64,000 bases of DNA from Loripinus fragilis (taxonomy: Eukaryota; Mollusca; Bivalvia; Lucinida; Lucinidae): positions 6,581,701 to 6,645,700 of the forward strand of contig OZ026531.1 in NCBI GenBank assembly GCA_964019695.1, written 5' to 3'. The number at the start of each line of letters is the position of its first letter. The stretch's first letter is position 1. The notes under the pieces are model-generated. The model was given only the letters and a program-made list of their open reading frames with translations. It did not search any database and was not told the DNA's origin. The translations under genes were made by a program, and so were the position numbers. Positions 62,401 through 63,882 of this stretch are shown here, piece by piece.

Positions 62401-63882
62401 GCATTTTTCGCAATCAGTTATGATTCTCCTTTTCTTTGGTTCGACCATGTAATTTTCTGCCATACTTCAAATAGTCTTGACCATAGGTATTAGTTTATCT
62501 TCTGAAAAAGAAGAATGGAGAAACACTCCTCAGACACAGATGATTTAACCCTTAAAGCGCCAATTACAACAACTATCGTATACTTTAGTCGTTGACTGAA
62601 TGCTTTGACAAATTTGTAGAACCATATCTGACTGCTCCTGTAGGAGCGATCTAATTTGGGTCCATACTGTTTGCATATATTCACTATCGCACCAACAATG
62701 TTATCAAATAAGTGCAGCGTGCCTTCAAATTGTCAAACCGTTTAGACCCAGATCAGGCCCTTCAATATGTCAGGCGTGATCTTGGTCCAAACTGTTTGCA
62801 AAGGTTATCAGCAGATGACACTTGTAGGAAAAAGTTAACATGACTAAGCCAATACCGATGCCAAACTACCACAAACTGCAGTCCCTTCTACAGATGTTTA
62901 GATTTTCTTCAGTTATCACTCCAAGTCCATTAATTTACAAAGGCCAGAACATCTTTATTGAAACCAATATACAACAATGGCCCACACACGCCCCTTTAAA
63001 ATTAAGTTATAATTCTTGAATAAAAATTGGTTGGGGTTTCAACATGCTATGACTTTTCGGAACGCCTGCAACCAAAAAAGAACACTACATACGTTTCCAA
63101 GTACCCCACCCTCCCATGGATGCTTTAAAAATAACTAAGTCAACACTCTGAAAAAAAAATTGGGCAGGGGTTCCCCTACATAAAGTGATTTTTCAATCGC
63201 CCCCGACCCTTTTTACCCAGGACAGCTTGAAAGGGGAGTGGTATTTATAAGAGGATAAAATAAAGGGGGTGAAATGTACTGTGACACCGTATTTTTCATG
63301 ATTACAAAGCAAAATAACATGAACATTTTTACACAAAAATAGAAACTCAACATCATATACATGGGTTATGACTATGATTTCTTCAAGCTATTATGCAAAA
63401 GCTGGTCCTGAGATTCAAAATACTCTGCTTTCATGGTCTGCGACAGTCTTCAAAATTGATACAACATCAAATTTAGGCATTTGAAGAAACAAACACAATT
63501 TTATTTACAAGATATTAAAATTACCTAGCAATTATACATAATTCCATTCAATTTTACTGTAGACTGCACTGGTAAACACAAAACAATCAAAAGAGTCAAC
63601 ATTTTTTTGTCATGTTTGAATTTTCCCACCACAAAAACTTTTGTCCGGTGTTATCAATAACATAGCATCCTTCATTTTATCCTACCCAATAATGCAGCTG
63701 TGCAATATAAAATGACTCAGAAACAAAACTGTACTTCAAACTTAGTATATAGCAACAATACATTGAACTATTTAGTTTTACTTACCTTGTTTTAATTGTC
63801 TGTAGATTAACATCAGGACTTCAGCTTCTGCTTTCAAAAACTGCCGATTTTTGTAGAACACCCCTGCAATTATTTTCTGCAT
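7876..63882 (-). CDS. Ig I-set domain scaffold protein, 14-exon gene model (span)
   Basis: Joined exons: 63882-63786, 59797-59714, 52478-52358, 44510-44071, 43421-43230, 40904-40734, 38820-38677, 36595-36342, 29931-29767, 26289-25603, 23918-23757, 21991-21859, 19949-19807, 8490-7876. They total 3,408 nt with no stop before the end, giving about 1,135 residues. Seen: an acidic, Ser-rich region (about 101-215), Ig1 (about 217-309) with C..W..DHGQYMC, Ig2 (about 316-411) with the first Cys and WYKDG but V in place of the second Cys, then a low-complexity charged tail with heptad-like stretches. There is no signal peptide or membrane segment, so an intracellular cytoskeletal or sarcomeric role like palladin, myotilin or titin-like proteins is inferred. 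The exact orthologue is not recognised. Exons further upstream, beyond the window, cannot be excluded. Introns are long and filled with transposons. Confidence 0.75.
8624..8864. mobile_element. F5 MITE
   Basis: Full copy with the hairpin CTTTCTATGGAAAG, ending at GGCCCATGC. Confidence 0.75.
8877..8982. mobile_element. F4 MITE fragment
   Basis: TTCTTTCAGGAATACCCTCA to TCAGCAGATGACACAAGCAG, directly joined to an F5 element. Confidence 0.5.
9050..10470. other. Intron stretch without recognised features
   Basis: Part of the 11-kb last intron of the Ig gene. AT-rich, with one short inverted piece (CCTGTCTTAAGCAAG at 10410-10465, an F2 relic). No supported exon or complete element was found. Confidence 0.6.
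10475..10720. mobile_element. F9 MITE (~245 bases)
   Basis: Ends GGGCCTAGTTACAACAAAAC and GTTTTCTCGTGATGAGGCCC inverted, with inner CTTCGGGG-type GTTTGCGAACAACAC arms and a CAGTCTGCGCCGATGTGCAG centre. Confidence 0.7.
11233..11462. mobile_element. F5 MITE
   Basis: CATGGGTGAAATTTTTCAGA to GTTGAACTTTCACCCATG; both ends well kept. Confidence 0.85.
11559..11806. mobile_element. F10 MITE (CAACTCA arms)
   Basis: GGTTATAAAGCTTTTTCATG with CTCAACTCATCTGAGC at left, and the inverted GAGTTGAGCATGAAAAAAGT at right. Confidence 0.7.
12200..12355 (-). mobile_element. F1 hairpin MITE (degenerate)
   Basis: Core AAGAACCGCCTGAATCAGATGG with mismatches, in inverted order. Confidence 0.55.
12613..12855. mobile_element. 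F5 MITE
   Basis: CATGGGTGAAAGTTTAAAAT to CTGAAAACTTTCAGCCATA. Confidence 0.8.
13110..13460. repeat. F11 dispersed repeat, copy 1
   Basis: About 350 bases: GGCCCTAGGGCCTTTCAGAT, GTGCACAATTCTGTCATTTT, GAATTGGGGGAAAAAGTCAC. It matches 41590-41940 in the same order. No coding frame. Confidence 0.8.
13727..13915 (+). mobile_element. F1 hairpin MITE
   Basis: Type copy of family F1 (about 190 bases). Order: TTTAGAAAAACAAAATTTTT, AGCGTAAAATTGTAAATATT, a perfect hairpin core AAGAACCGTCTCA/TGAGACGGTTCTT inside the flanking pair GGGTGCTC/GAGTACCC, then ACATATGTTTTTGATAAGAA and GCATTCTTAACAAAAGGC. The outer ends do not form clear inverted repeats. Confidence 0.8.
14119..14317 (-). mobile_element. S1 SINE
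   Basis: Flanked by 15-base duplication TTGTATATATTGRGG (14104-14118 and 14318-14332). Confidence 0.9.
14362..14759. mobile_element. F7 MITE (~400 bases)
   Basis: Ends GGTTCATACAGGCAAGTATG and CAAGCCTGTGCGAACCCTGT inverted, subterminal CAAGGACTTTTCAAGG repeats on both sides, and a central palindrome GTGCCTATATTTGGTGCAGC/GCTGCACCAAATAAAGGCAC. Confidence 0.75.
14795..14885. repeat. F6 palindrome
   Basis: CAGACCCTGATGAAATGCC and its inverse around an AT-rich loop. Confidence 0.55.
15039..15240. mobile_element. F2 Tc1/mariner-like MITE
   Basis: Type copy of F2, about 200 bases and one long imperfect palindrome. Ends CAGTAAAACCTGTCTTAAGC and inverted, flanked by TA on both sides, with a central hairpin around TATTGCAGAATGCTC. 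CAGT ends plus TA duplication point to Tc1/mariner. Confidence 0.85.
15398..15986. mobile_element. MULE-derived deletion element with inverted ends
   Basis: Ends TCATCAATYCAGCGCAAA at 15401-15418 and in inverted form at 15966-15983. Further degenerate copies of the CATCAATTCAGCGCA phrase lie just inside both ends. The centre holds the transposase fragment above. No convincing target duplication was found. Confidence 0.6.
15678..15923 (-). pseudogene. MULE (Mutator-like) transposase fragment
   Basis: The 81-codon open frame contains HIKGCQFHLGQAMWRKIQEL and then a DIAKWLSHTFGFAYLDSQEV stretch, the pattern of the C-terminal part of the MULE DDE transposase domain (a GCxFH motif followed by Q..W/R..Q..GL). 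A complete transposase is many hundred residues, and the zinc finger and most catalytic residues are absent here. It sits inside a 590-bp element with inverted ends, so it is a deletion remnant that cannot move itself. Confidence 0.65.
16118..16285 (+). mobile_element. F1 hairpin MITE
   Basis: Full core with one mismatch (CTGTCTCATTGAGACGG), ending CACTCTTAACTAAACCTG. Confidence 0.75.
16290..17100. other. Intron stretch without recognised features
   Basis: The first part repeats text from before the F1 copy (GATTATTGTCAGACACACAAAA and AAAGCAGATTAGGCAATATT at both 16000-16090 and 16320-16440), so the F1 copy sits inside or between a local duplication. The rest shows nothing I can name. Confidence 0.55.
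17150..17345. mobile_element. F8 MITE, part
   Basis: Partial F8: TATGGTAACTGCTCCAAAAT at left, AGACCCTGATCTGGGTCTGC hairpin, and TTAGAACTTTTACCGTAA at right. Confidence 0.55.
17613..17818 (+). mobile_element. S1 SINE
   Basis: Sense copy, flanked by CCATGCAAATT (17602-17612 and 17819-17829). Confidence 0.9.
18040..18247. mobile_element. F3 MITE, left end truncated
   Basis: Begins at AACAATGTGGTATGTGCGAC; the right end TCACAGGTCATGGCTCATTT is intact. Confidence 0.65.
18553..18687. mobile_element. F5 MITE with internal deletion
   Basis: Both ends and the GCTGACTTTCTGTGGAAAGT hairpin are present, but about 100 bases of the left arm are missing. Confidence 0.75.
18865..19022 (+). repeat. F12 dispersed repeat
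   Basis: CTGGTTGCATTACTTAAATT, TTGTTGTATGGG, GATTGTGGTATTTCTTAGTC and CATACTCACT. Related copies: 20120-20218, 21018-21175, 59575-59690, and inverted at 60425-60550. Confidence 0.6.
19520..19790. mobile_element. MITE with CAGGGGACAAAAA ends
   Basis: CAGGGGACAAAAATATTTAA and inverted TTTTTGTCCCCTG, centre GCACTCGTCCTGTAGGACGA. A related, decayed copy is at 7470-7620. Confidence 0.65.
19807..19949 (-). CDS. Ig gene exon 13
   Basis: The 143-base exon has acceptor TTATTTAG and donor CGG|GTAGGT. It reads TTAEKDLPESRTEFNEDYGS, then IELPSVNRLKAMFGQ. Phase 1 in, phase 0 out. The motif SVNRLKAMF looks conserved, but I cannot assign it to a named family. Confidence 0.75.
19992..20279. mobile_element. 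F2 MITE with an internal insertion
   Basis: Both F2 ends are present, but about 105 bases of another repeat (GTGCCATGGGTTTGTCTGC.., GATTGTGGTATTATCTGATC) are inserted near the right arm, so that repeat is younger. Confidence 0.7.
20681..20915. mobile_element. F9 MITE
   Basis: GGGCCTCATTGCCAGAAAAC to AGGTTTTCTCGCGTCAAGAC; hairpin CAGACTGCGTGGATGCGCAG. Confidence 0.7.
21192..21375 (+). mobile_element. S2 SINE, diverged
   Basis: Sense copy with GCAGATCCAGGGGTCGCTAG and TACTTTCGTGGAGAGTTATT. Confidence 0.7.
21859..21991 (-). CDS. Ig gene exon 12: Lys/Pro-rich segment
   Basis: The 133-base exon has acceptor CATTTCAG and donor GAAAG|GTAATT. It reads VKSVEKSVNKITETKQ, then a proline-rich stretch PPKPRPITPPQERPEP. 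The proline run could bind SH3 or EVH1-type domains; this is inference. Phase 0 in, phase 1 out. Confidence 0.8.
22473..22710. mobile_element. F3 MITE
   Basis: Full copy, ends GAGCCGTGGCATGTGATTTC and CTCATGTCGCAGC. Confidence 0.7.
23372..23570 (-). mobile_element. S1 SINE
   Basis: Flanked by imperfect CCCACTARATA duplication (about 23358 and 23571). Confidence 0.8.
23757..23918 (-). CDS. Ig gene exon 11: coiled-coil segment
   Basis: The 162-base exon (54 codons, phase 0) has acceptor TATTTTGCAG and donor GAG|GTAAGC. It encodes an almost continuous heptad pattern (NVYNLETKVQSLADKVKAVN, then RLEDQVARTVAKVAHAERE), so a coiled coil is likely and may mediate dimer formation. Confidence 0.85.
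23951..24148. mobile_element. F4 MITE
   Basis: CCTTTGCCTACTGGGTAATT to ATCAACAGACGTCACTAGTA, upstream of Ig exon 11. Confidence 0.7.
25200..25321. repeat. Long hairpin, 120 bases
   Basis: Arms CGTGAGGGTAGGATATAAAA and TTTTTCCATCCTACCCTCACG with CTGTCCCTCGGGAT/ATCCTCGGGACAG inside. Intron between Ig exons 10 and 11; probably a MITE core. Confidence 0.8.
25603..26289 (-). CDS. Ig gene exon 10: large Ser/Thr/Asp-rich exon
   Basis: The 687-base exon (229 codons, phase 0) has acceptor CATTTCAG and donor AAAAG|GTAAGAA. It opens REAAEKARKVTSAALDIL, continues as a low-complexity region rich in Ser, Thr, Asp and Lys, and ends with a duplicated short phrase (ELSPWVEELSPRVEKQ). The frame stays open for 57 more codons to a stop at 25429, so an intron-retained shorter C-terminus is possible. 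Confidence 0.85.
26340..26716. mobile_element. F7 MITE
   Basis: Second copy with near-perfect GCCTTTATTCGGTGCAGCATATGC-type centre (shown shortened: GGTGCAGCATATGCTGCACC), 50 bases 5' of Ig exon 10. Confidence 0.75.
26787..26972 (+). mobile_element. F1 hairpin MITE
   Basis: Full-length copy from GGTTAGATAAACAAAAATTT to CTCTTAACTAAAGTCCTG in the intron between Ig exons 9 and 10. Confidence 0.8.
27370..27535 (-). mobile_element. F1 hairpin MITE
   Basis: Inverted copy; core CCGTCTCAACGAGACAG. Confidence 0.7.
27760..27948 (+). mobile_element. F1 hairpin MITE
   Basis: Full-length copy from GTTTAGATAAACAAACATTT to CTCGTAACTCAAGTCCTGG, head-to-head with the copy 225 bases away. Confidence 0.8.
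28203..28625. mobile_element. F2 MITE split by a SINE
   Basis: The left terminus CAGTAAAACCAGTCTTGA is cut off from the rest by a SINE at 28220-28422, with the target duplicated on its far side. Confidence 0.85.
28220..28422 (-). mobile_element. S1 SINE nested in an F2 MITE
   Basis: Duplication AAAACCWGTCTTGA at 28206-28219 and 28423-28436 is F2 end sequence, which proves the order of insertion. Confidence 0.9.
28978..29142. mobile_element. F4 MITE with the central hairpin deleted
   Basis: TTAACTCTTTGCATGTTGGG to GCAAGGAAAGAGTTA. The middle palindrome is missing. Confidence 0.65.
29146..29405. repeat. Three-copy tandem repeat (~100 bases)
   Basis: GTCCCTTTAACTTCTTCTGT, TTTTTACT[C/T]GAAAACTTG and GAGCATGTCTATTTGAC recur three times with indels. 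Confidence 0.75.
29484..29717. mobile_element. F10 MITE
   Basis: Second copy, GGTTATAAACTTGTTATATG to GAGTTGAGCATTAAAAAAGT, just 5' of the exon 9 region. Confidence 0.7.
29767..29931 (-). CDS. Ig gene exon 9: helical segment
   Basis: The 165-base exon (55 codons, phase 0 at both ends) has acceptor CACTAACAG and donor GACG|GTAAGT. It reads LTEINQSIAAMDRILAEIEC, an amphipathic helix suited to a coiled coil, then an acidic patch (SSSAESDDIENNN) and AASHKFWVT. Confidence 0.75.
30077..30818. mobile_element. Composite inverted-repeat element
   Basis: Outer arms TTAAGGCCAGAATTTTT and inverted AAAAATTCTGGCCTAA. Inside are a long hairpin (30105-30265, arms AGATCAGC..GAATTGTTGAGTAATAAT) and a second element 30541-30793 with AGTTGATTTACG ends. 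That second element recurs in part at 21511-21660. Confidence 0.6.
30820..31985. other. Intron stretch without recognised features
   Basis: AT-rich sequence between Ig exons 8 and 9. The open frame near 31759-31980 has no splice borders or family match, and I do not call it coding. Confidence 0.55.
31986..32202. mobile_element. F2 MITE
   Basis: Copy with a slightly longer loop (CTTTTTGCTCTCTTGGAG). Confidence 0.75.
32610..33680 (+). mobile_element. Second pearl-like element (different family)
   Basis: Ends TGTCTCCCCCC and GGGGGGAGACA are inverted. Inside are five tandem units with a period of 158 bases, marked by CTCTGCACGT at 32871, 33029, 33187, 33345 and 33503, followed by a GACA/GACG microsatellite (33597-33635). 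The architecture is the same as the element at 57 kb, but the sequence is unrelated. It lies in the intron between Ig exons 8 and 9, in opposite orientation to the gene. Confidence 0.75.
33687..33820 (-). mobile_element. S2 SINE, 3'-truncated
   Basis: Directly joined to the right end of the pearl-like element at 33680; head reads CTGGCCCTGTAGCGCAGTCG on the minus strand. Confidence 0.7.
33990..34740. other. Intron stretch with one long inverted repeat
   Basis: Arms TTTTATTGAATTTATTAAAC and TAAATTTAATAATACAGGAG-like (34024-34145) enclose GGGAAAAGAGATAAAATGCG and its inverse. The remainder to 34740 is AT-rich with no supported feature. Confidence 0.5.
34742..34975. mobile_element. F8 MITE
   Basis: Ends TTACGGTAAATGTTCTAAAG and GAGAACATTTACCGTGA inverted, with a CAGATCAGAC/CTGATC hairpin centre. 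Confidence 0.65.
35048..35235 (+). mobile_element. F1 hairpin MITE
   Basis: Full-length copy with a perfect CCGTCTCAATGAGACGG core. Confidence 0.8.
36342..36595 (-). CDS. Ig gene exon 8: Pro/Ser-rich linker
   Basis: The 254-base exon has acceptor TTTTTAG and donor AAAGAG|GTAATT. It encodes a disordered linker (ETESAPAPSKK, then PERPESPPLIPRLPYLPSSR) followed by a Ser/Thr-rich helical part ending QIAEDMLSSTKE. It changes the phase from 1 to 0, matching the phase-0 exons that follow. Confidence 0.8.
37560..37738 (+). mobile_element. F1 hairpin MITE (degenerate core)
   Basis: Core decayed (CATCATCCCATTGAGCAG), but both arms including ACCCACAACATGTTTTGGTT are clear. Confidence 0.65.
37867..38062 (-). 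mobile_element. S1 SINE, duplication unit 1
   Basis: Copy with GTCTTCCTTGGTTGAACCAG and TGAGGCCTGAACCCGCAACC. It is duplicated with its flank as the next copy. Confidence 0.8.
38205..38408 (-). mobile_element. S1 SINE, duplication unit 2
   Basis: Shares CCTGAACSSGCAACC and GATCTCGAGTCAAGCACTTT with unit 1 against the rest of the family. Confidence 0.8.
38512..38631 (+). mobile_element. Short retroelement 3' tail insertion
   Basis: Present in duplication copy 2 and absent in copy 1. It reads TTGTAGCGATGCC, GGGCCTCAAGGTAGAATAGC, GAAACCCTCTCAAAATAA and ends in an (AAAT)n/A tail, as expected for the 3' end of a LINE or SINE. Confidence 0.6.
38677..38820 (-). CDS. Ig gene exon 7: C-terminal half of Ig2
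   Basis: The 144-base exon has acceptor TTTCCTTGCAG and donor CCAG|GTAAAAG. It reads EKFGNRDYLLAIETAS, then DEDAEYSVLAKNIAGEV. The canonical second Ig Cys is Val here (YSVLAKN), common in intracellular I-set domains. A SINE is inserted about 15 bases upstream of the acceptor, and a decayed copy of the exon lies at 39483-39573. Confidence 0.87.
38836..39050 (-). mobile_element. S1 SINE at the Ig exon 7 acceptor
   Basis: Inserted into AAAGAAATKTG, which is duplicated on both sides. The decayed exon 7 copy at 39573 has a single uninterrupted AAAGAAATATGACG. Confidence 0.88.
39079..39283. mobile_element. F2 MITE
   Basis: Copy of the GTGTAAAACGG subtype, close upstream of Ig exon 7. Confidence 0.8.
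39288..39468 (+). mobile_element. F1 hairpin MITE
   Basis: Starts within a few bases of the end of an F2 MITE; core CTGTCTCAATGAGAAGG. A partial left arm recurs at 39600-39675. Confidence 0.7.
39483..39573 (-). pseudogene. Decayed copy of Ig exon 7 with its acceptor
   Basis: Matches exon 7 from the acceptor CCTTGCAG through about 90 bases (codes KFGNQDYPLALETASMEEDA), then stops matching. It lies 650 bases upstream of the true exon 7, with F1 and F2 elements between. It has no donor. Confidence 0.75.
40220..40733 (-). repeat. Tandem partial copies of Ig exon 6 with its donor site
   Basis: The donor-containing phrase CTAATGAACAGTTGAGCTGG recurs with exon ends at 40594, 40469 and 40343 (true exon 40734), giving spacings of 140, 125 and 126 bases, plus a fifth decayed copy near 40230 lacking the donor. 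Each copy keeps the codons for GYPQPRVTWYKDGQLL or a version with a small deletion. Confidence 0.85.
40734..40904 (-). CDS. Ig gene exon 6: N-terminal half of Ig2
   Basis: The 171-base exon has a T-rich acceptor (TTTTCAG) and donor TTAG|GTAAGTT. It reads TPEFLKTLTDVEVSEGQSVK, then the classic FRCKVKGYPQPRVTWYKDG. Its 3' part, including the donor, is repeated four more times downstream (40220-40733). I chose this copy as real because only it has the complete 5' part and a good acceptor. Confidence 0.85.
41228..41326. repeat. Long hairpin, 100 bases
   Basis: Arms AAACCACCAGTAGCCAGAAA and inverted, near-perfect over 42 bases with a GACGCACAAATTTTGTGTGG loop. Confidence 0.85.
41590..41940. repeat. 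F11 dispersed repeat, copy 2
   Basis: Same order of phrases as copy 1 at 13110 (GAGGCCCTAGGGCCTTTCAA, GTGCACAATTATGTCGTTTT), about 80-90% alike by eye. Confidence 0.8.
42088..42285. mobile_element. F2 MITE
   Basis: GTGTAAAACGG subtype with a shortened right end. Confidence 0.75.
42395..42565 (+). mobile_element. S1-related SINE, diverged
   Basis: GCACAGTGGTTCAGTTGGTA head, weak B box, GTCCAACCCAGGAAAACAGG body and ACTGAAAAATTGTTGACTGA tail. Confidence 0.65.
42661..42880 (-). mobile_element. S2 tRNA-derived SINE
   Basis: Type copy of S2. Read on the minus strand, the head has GGCCGCTTAGCGCAGTCGGT and CGCAAGTTCGATCCCGGCCC (A and B boxes), body CATACTTTCGTGGAGATTG, then AAATAATTTCTACGGTCATT. 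Unrelated in body to S1. Confidence 0.75.
43045..43223. mobile_element. F4 MITE beside Ig exon 5
   Basis: Decayed left end; right half with TTGGACCCTGATCTGGATTC and CAGCAGGCGCCAAAAGTTGT. It ends next to the exon 5 donor region. Confidence 0.6.
43230..43421 (-). CDS. Ig gene exon 5: C-terminal half of Ig1
   Basis: The 192-base exon has acceptor GAAATTACAG and donor AAAA|GTAAGT. It begins DVFWYRVND, completing the Ig1 C-strand Trp, and carries the F-strand motif DDHGQYMCMAINEKG and closing strand YFILTVK. Extra cysteines in NEKGRCCQ are unusual for an I-set G strand. Phase 1 at both ends. Confidence 0.88.
43825..44054. mobile_element. F8 MITE beside the Ig exon 4 donor
   Basis: TCGGTAAAAGTTTTAAAAAT to TTTTAGAATGTTTACCGTAA. 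Its end is 17 bases from the exon 4 donor site. Confidence 0.65.
44071..44510 (-). CDS. Ig gene exon 4: acidic/Ser-rich region and start of Ig1
   Basis: The 440-base exon has acceptor CTATTACAG and donor CTAG|GTAATT. It starts DIDDMSDLSENGGGDSLDG, is rich in Ser, Asp and Glu with several likely phosphorylation sites, and then enters Ig1 (PKFEIPP..SVSIPEGEPAKLTC). The Ig domain is cut by a phase-1 intron just before the conserved Trp. The F8 MITE ends within about 20 bases of the donor. Confidence 0.85.
44637..44846. mobile_element. MITE with TAACCCWTAAAGCGCCA ends
   Basis: Arms AACCCATAAAGCGCCACC and inverted GGAGCTTTAAGGGTTA, centre ATTTCATGAGAATAGTCTGC/GACGATTCTCATGAAAT. A related terminus lies at 62546-62570. 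Confidence 0.65.
44866..45070. mobile_element. F4 MITE
   Basis: Includes a perfect ATCAGGACCGACA/TGTCGGTCCTGAT hairpin. Confidence 0.7.
45661..45870. mobile_element. F4 MITE
   Basis: TTAACTCTTTGCCTACTGGG to GCAGATGACACAGTAGTAGG, head-to-tail with an F1 copy. Confidence 0.7.
45870..46062 (-). mobile_element. F1 hairpin MITE
   Basis: Inverted full copy with a perfect core, directly following an F4 element. Confidence 0.75.
46912..47150. mobile_element. F9 MITE
   Basis: GGGCCCCGACGCGAGAAAAC to GACAGGTGTTGTCGCATCGC, about 75 bases before the CACTA-like element. Confidence 0.7.
47227..50607. mobile_element. CACTA-like non-autonomous transposon (3.4 kb)
   Basis: The left end CACTACTGCACATAAAACCC and the right end, read inverted as CACTACTGCATAAACTCCC, form imperfect terminal repeats. 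A direct TCT flanks the element on both sides (47224-47226, 50608-50610). CACTA start and 3-bp duplication are the hallmarks of the CACTA (EnSpm/CMC) superfamily. Both subterminal zones (about 47.24-48.05 kb and 49.0-50.58 kb) are packed with palindromic AATGGCCATTAA and its variants, like the transposase-binding repeats known in CACTA elements. No transposase frame is present. Confidence 0.75.
50994..51178 (-). mobile_element. S1 SINE
   Basis: Its head (CCACTGAGCCACTGTGCTCCT on the plus strand, 51158-51178) is the left border of the segmental duplication at 51.2-52.5 kb. Confidence 0.8.
51340..51530. mobile_element. F4 MITE
   Basis: CTTGCTGGTAATTTTTCATT to AGCAGATGGCACTAGAAGAC, inside duplication unit 1. 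Confidence 0.65.
51566..51690. repeat. F6 palindrome
   Basis: CCCTTTGTTTTCGGGGAAACC, GAAATGCAGCATAATGCTGC hairpin, inside duplication unit 1. Confidence 0.6.
51836..51925 (-). pseudogene. Decayed copy of Ig exon 3 with a donor
   Basis: Matches the 3' part of exon 3 (CTTTGACAAGTGACAG to CCAATCGTGGGATTGTAGGG on the plus strand) and carries a donor GTATGT. The 5' part and acceptor are lost, and small changes break the frame. Confidence 0.7.
52060..52302. mobile_element. F5 MITE with paralogous empty site
   Basis: CATGGGTGAAAG..CTTTCACCCATG, 243 bases, flanked by a direct TAAATC (52054-52059 and 52303-52308). The parallel duplicated block near 51287 lacks the element and has a single TAAATC. 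Confidence 0.9.
52358..52478 (-). CDS. Ig gene exon 3
   Basis: Acceptor TTCTTTTACAG and donor CAG|GTATGAC flank 121 open bases that read AQGISPYSNLSKKTVGGDF, then a Pro/Asn-rich segment ending NPTIGSR. It ends with two bases of an Arg codon, matching the single leading base of exon 4. A Tc1-like MITE starts only about 20 bases upstream of the acceptor. A degraded copy of this exon lies at 51836-51925. Confidence 0.75.
52499..52704. mobile_element. F2 MITE next to the Ig exon 3 acceptor
   Basis: Full copy whose left end lies 20 bases upstream (in transcript direction) of the exon 3 acceptor, so the branch-point region is probably inside the element. Confidence 0.8.
52705..53095. mobile_element. 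F8 MITE, two overlapping copies
   Basis: Two head-to-tail copies, each with TTTTCTCTTTCTGTTCTCAA-like arm and an AGACTGCTTC/GAAGCAGTCT hairpin, directly after an F2 element. Confidence 0.6.
53676..54427. repeat. 376-bp tandem duplication downstream of the nuclease gene
   Basis: GTTATATTGGTTTTGGTGTA recurs at 53691 and 54067 (period 376). The two units differ at only a few bases, so the duplication is recent. Both contain CAAGGTCAAGGTCAAATTCA and TTCAAGATGGC. No coding frame. Confidence 0.9.
54767..56976 (-). CDS. Nuclease gene exon C: FEN/XPG-like core and CXC tail
   Basis: After the element, the frame resumes as LLFFAANRSTYARYM. Motifs in order: CVIFDGMAI (first Asp), HVVFDRYFENSIK..TREKR (second Asp, basic arch-like side), EEADTRMLLH (matching the FEN1 E-A-E pair), LVSPDTDVLVLL (Asp pair), and TGCDSCSAIFSIGKKKVF (H2TH and last Asp). 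All FEN1 metal-ligand positions have an acidic match by eye. The C terminus has CDCTDMCEKDCICL then PCTQACECK, a CXC-type zinc cluster. Stop TAG at 54767. The start is set by candidate acceptor TTACGCAG|TG, which lies inside the element end. Confidence 0.75.
54767..62463 (-). CDS. FEN1/XPG-like nuclease protein with zinc modules, 3-exon gene (span)
   Basis: Joined exons A 62463-60903, B 59159-58218 and C 56976-54767 give 4,713 nt, about 1,570 residues, all junctions phase 1. Seen: two Cys/His modules near the N terminus, a FEN/XPG-type set of acidic motifs in exon C with an H2TH-like GCDSCSAIFSIGKKK, and a C-terminal CXC-type Cys cluster. Known: in FEN1/XPG these motifs bind metals and cut flap-like DNA. 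Inferred: a DNA-processing enzyme of a multicopy lineage found in aquatic invertebrates, perhaps linked to mobile DNA. There are no obvious terminal repeats around the whole gene. It sits in two introns of the Ig gene on the same strand. The open frames look intact, so recent or selected coding is likely. Confidence 0.7.
57050..57950 (-). repeat. 151-bp tandem repeat array
   Basis: The phrase GTAACCTTTGATG recurs at about 57092, 57243, 57394, 57545, 57695 (one base changed) and 57846, giving spacings of 150-151 bases. Each unit also carries ATATCTGTGAAGTTTCATTC and GGGCGGATAACTCA. It is the core array of the element around it. Confidence 0.9.
58082..58148. repeat. (ACGG)n microsatellite
   Basis: Runs of GGAC tetranucleotides with two GGACAGAC variants. 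It marks one end of the pearl-like element, where such microsatellites are typical. Confidence 0.95.
58218..59159 (-). CDS. Nuclease gene exon B: central helical region
   Basis: Acceptor TTATTCCAG|GA joins exon A as ..TSILG|RGLSHVLPYIKP. The region is mostly helical, with conserved-looking VVFNPIIMSSPTDISTVYTT and SPLFQFWDDYLTKVSEPLKL. It ends at WESNHYSK with a candidate donor AAAT|GTAAGC, 21 bases before the border of an inserted pearl-like element. Without splicing, the frame runs on into the element as CKLLPFLYPATK and ends at a stop inside it. Confidence 0.7.
59378..59530 (+). mobile_element. S1 SINE, 5'-truncated
   Basis: Starts within the head at GACTCGAGATCAAGG; body and GTGACGCAAAGAATCAAAAT tail are kept. 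Between nuclease exon B and Ig exon 2. Confidence 0.7.
59714..59797 (-). CDS. Ig gene exon 2, lying inside the nuclease-gene intron
   Basis: Acceptor TTTTTTCAG|TG and donor CCAG|GTAAGC flank 84 open bases that read VPQALESSEPERIPRVKDRS and continue to INIATLPG. The exon is phase 1 at both ends and joins cleanly to exon 3 (..LPG|AQGISPYSN). Because nuclease exons A and B are also phase 1, it could in principle be a cassette exon of that gene. Its disordered, charged composition fits the Ig protein better. Confidence 0.6.
59877..60104. mobile_element. F3 MITE
   Basis: Full copy in the interleaved intron just 5' of Ig exon 2, ends GAGCTGTGACATGAGATTTC and CACATGTCACGGCTC. Confidence 0.75.
60556..60885. 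mobile_element. MITE with AATGAATAGTGAATA subterminal repeats
   Basis: Ends GGTCTGGATGGGGT and inverted CCCATCCAGACC, flanked by direct ATTTATAAG. The interior is built of repeated AATGAATAGTGAATAAT-type units on both sides. It ends about 20 bases from the nuclease exon A donor. Confidence 0.7.
60903..62463 (-). CDS. Nuclease gene exon A: N-terminal zinc modules
   Basis: Starts at ATG 62463 with a basic patch (KKRR). Module 1 runs about residues 18-82: CEKCFSC, later CK, then YHKKCRTNF, a C2HC arrangement. Module 2 has NCFICGQNCHPKKRK and, 60-odd residues on, ARYHRDKGCLRTY, another C2HC arrangement with the same YHxxxC ending. The rest is helical and charged, ending at THAMTSIL with donor CTTG|GTAAGC after 520 codons plus one base. 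The ORF runs nine codons past the donor before a stop. I see no upstream start in frame. Confidence 0.78.
62725..62841. mobile_element. F4 MITE fragment
   Basis: Right part with GACCCAGATCAGGCCCTTCA and TTATCAGCAGATGACACTTG, upstream of nuclease exon A. Confidence 0.55.
62850..63785. other. Intron 1, 5' part, without recognised features
   Basis: Between Ig exon 1 and nuclease exon A. It would hold the promoter of the nuclease gene if that gene has its own. I see no clear TATA box or initiator I would defend. Confidence 0.5.
63786..63882 (-). CDS. Ig gene exon 1 (possible start exon)
   Basis: Donor CAAG|GTAAG is at the 3' end (63786). The frame reads VFYKNRQFLKAEAEVLMLIY, a Lys/Glu/Leu-rich helical stretch. 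An in-frame ATG at 63882 gives a start MQKIIAG. A good acceptor (ATTGCAG) at 63864 means it could instead be an internal exon starting at 63863. It ends in phase 1, which fits exon 2. I chose the ATG because the whole chain then forms a complete open frame; this is a preference, not proof. Confidence 0.55.
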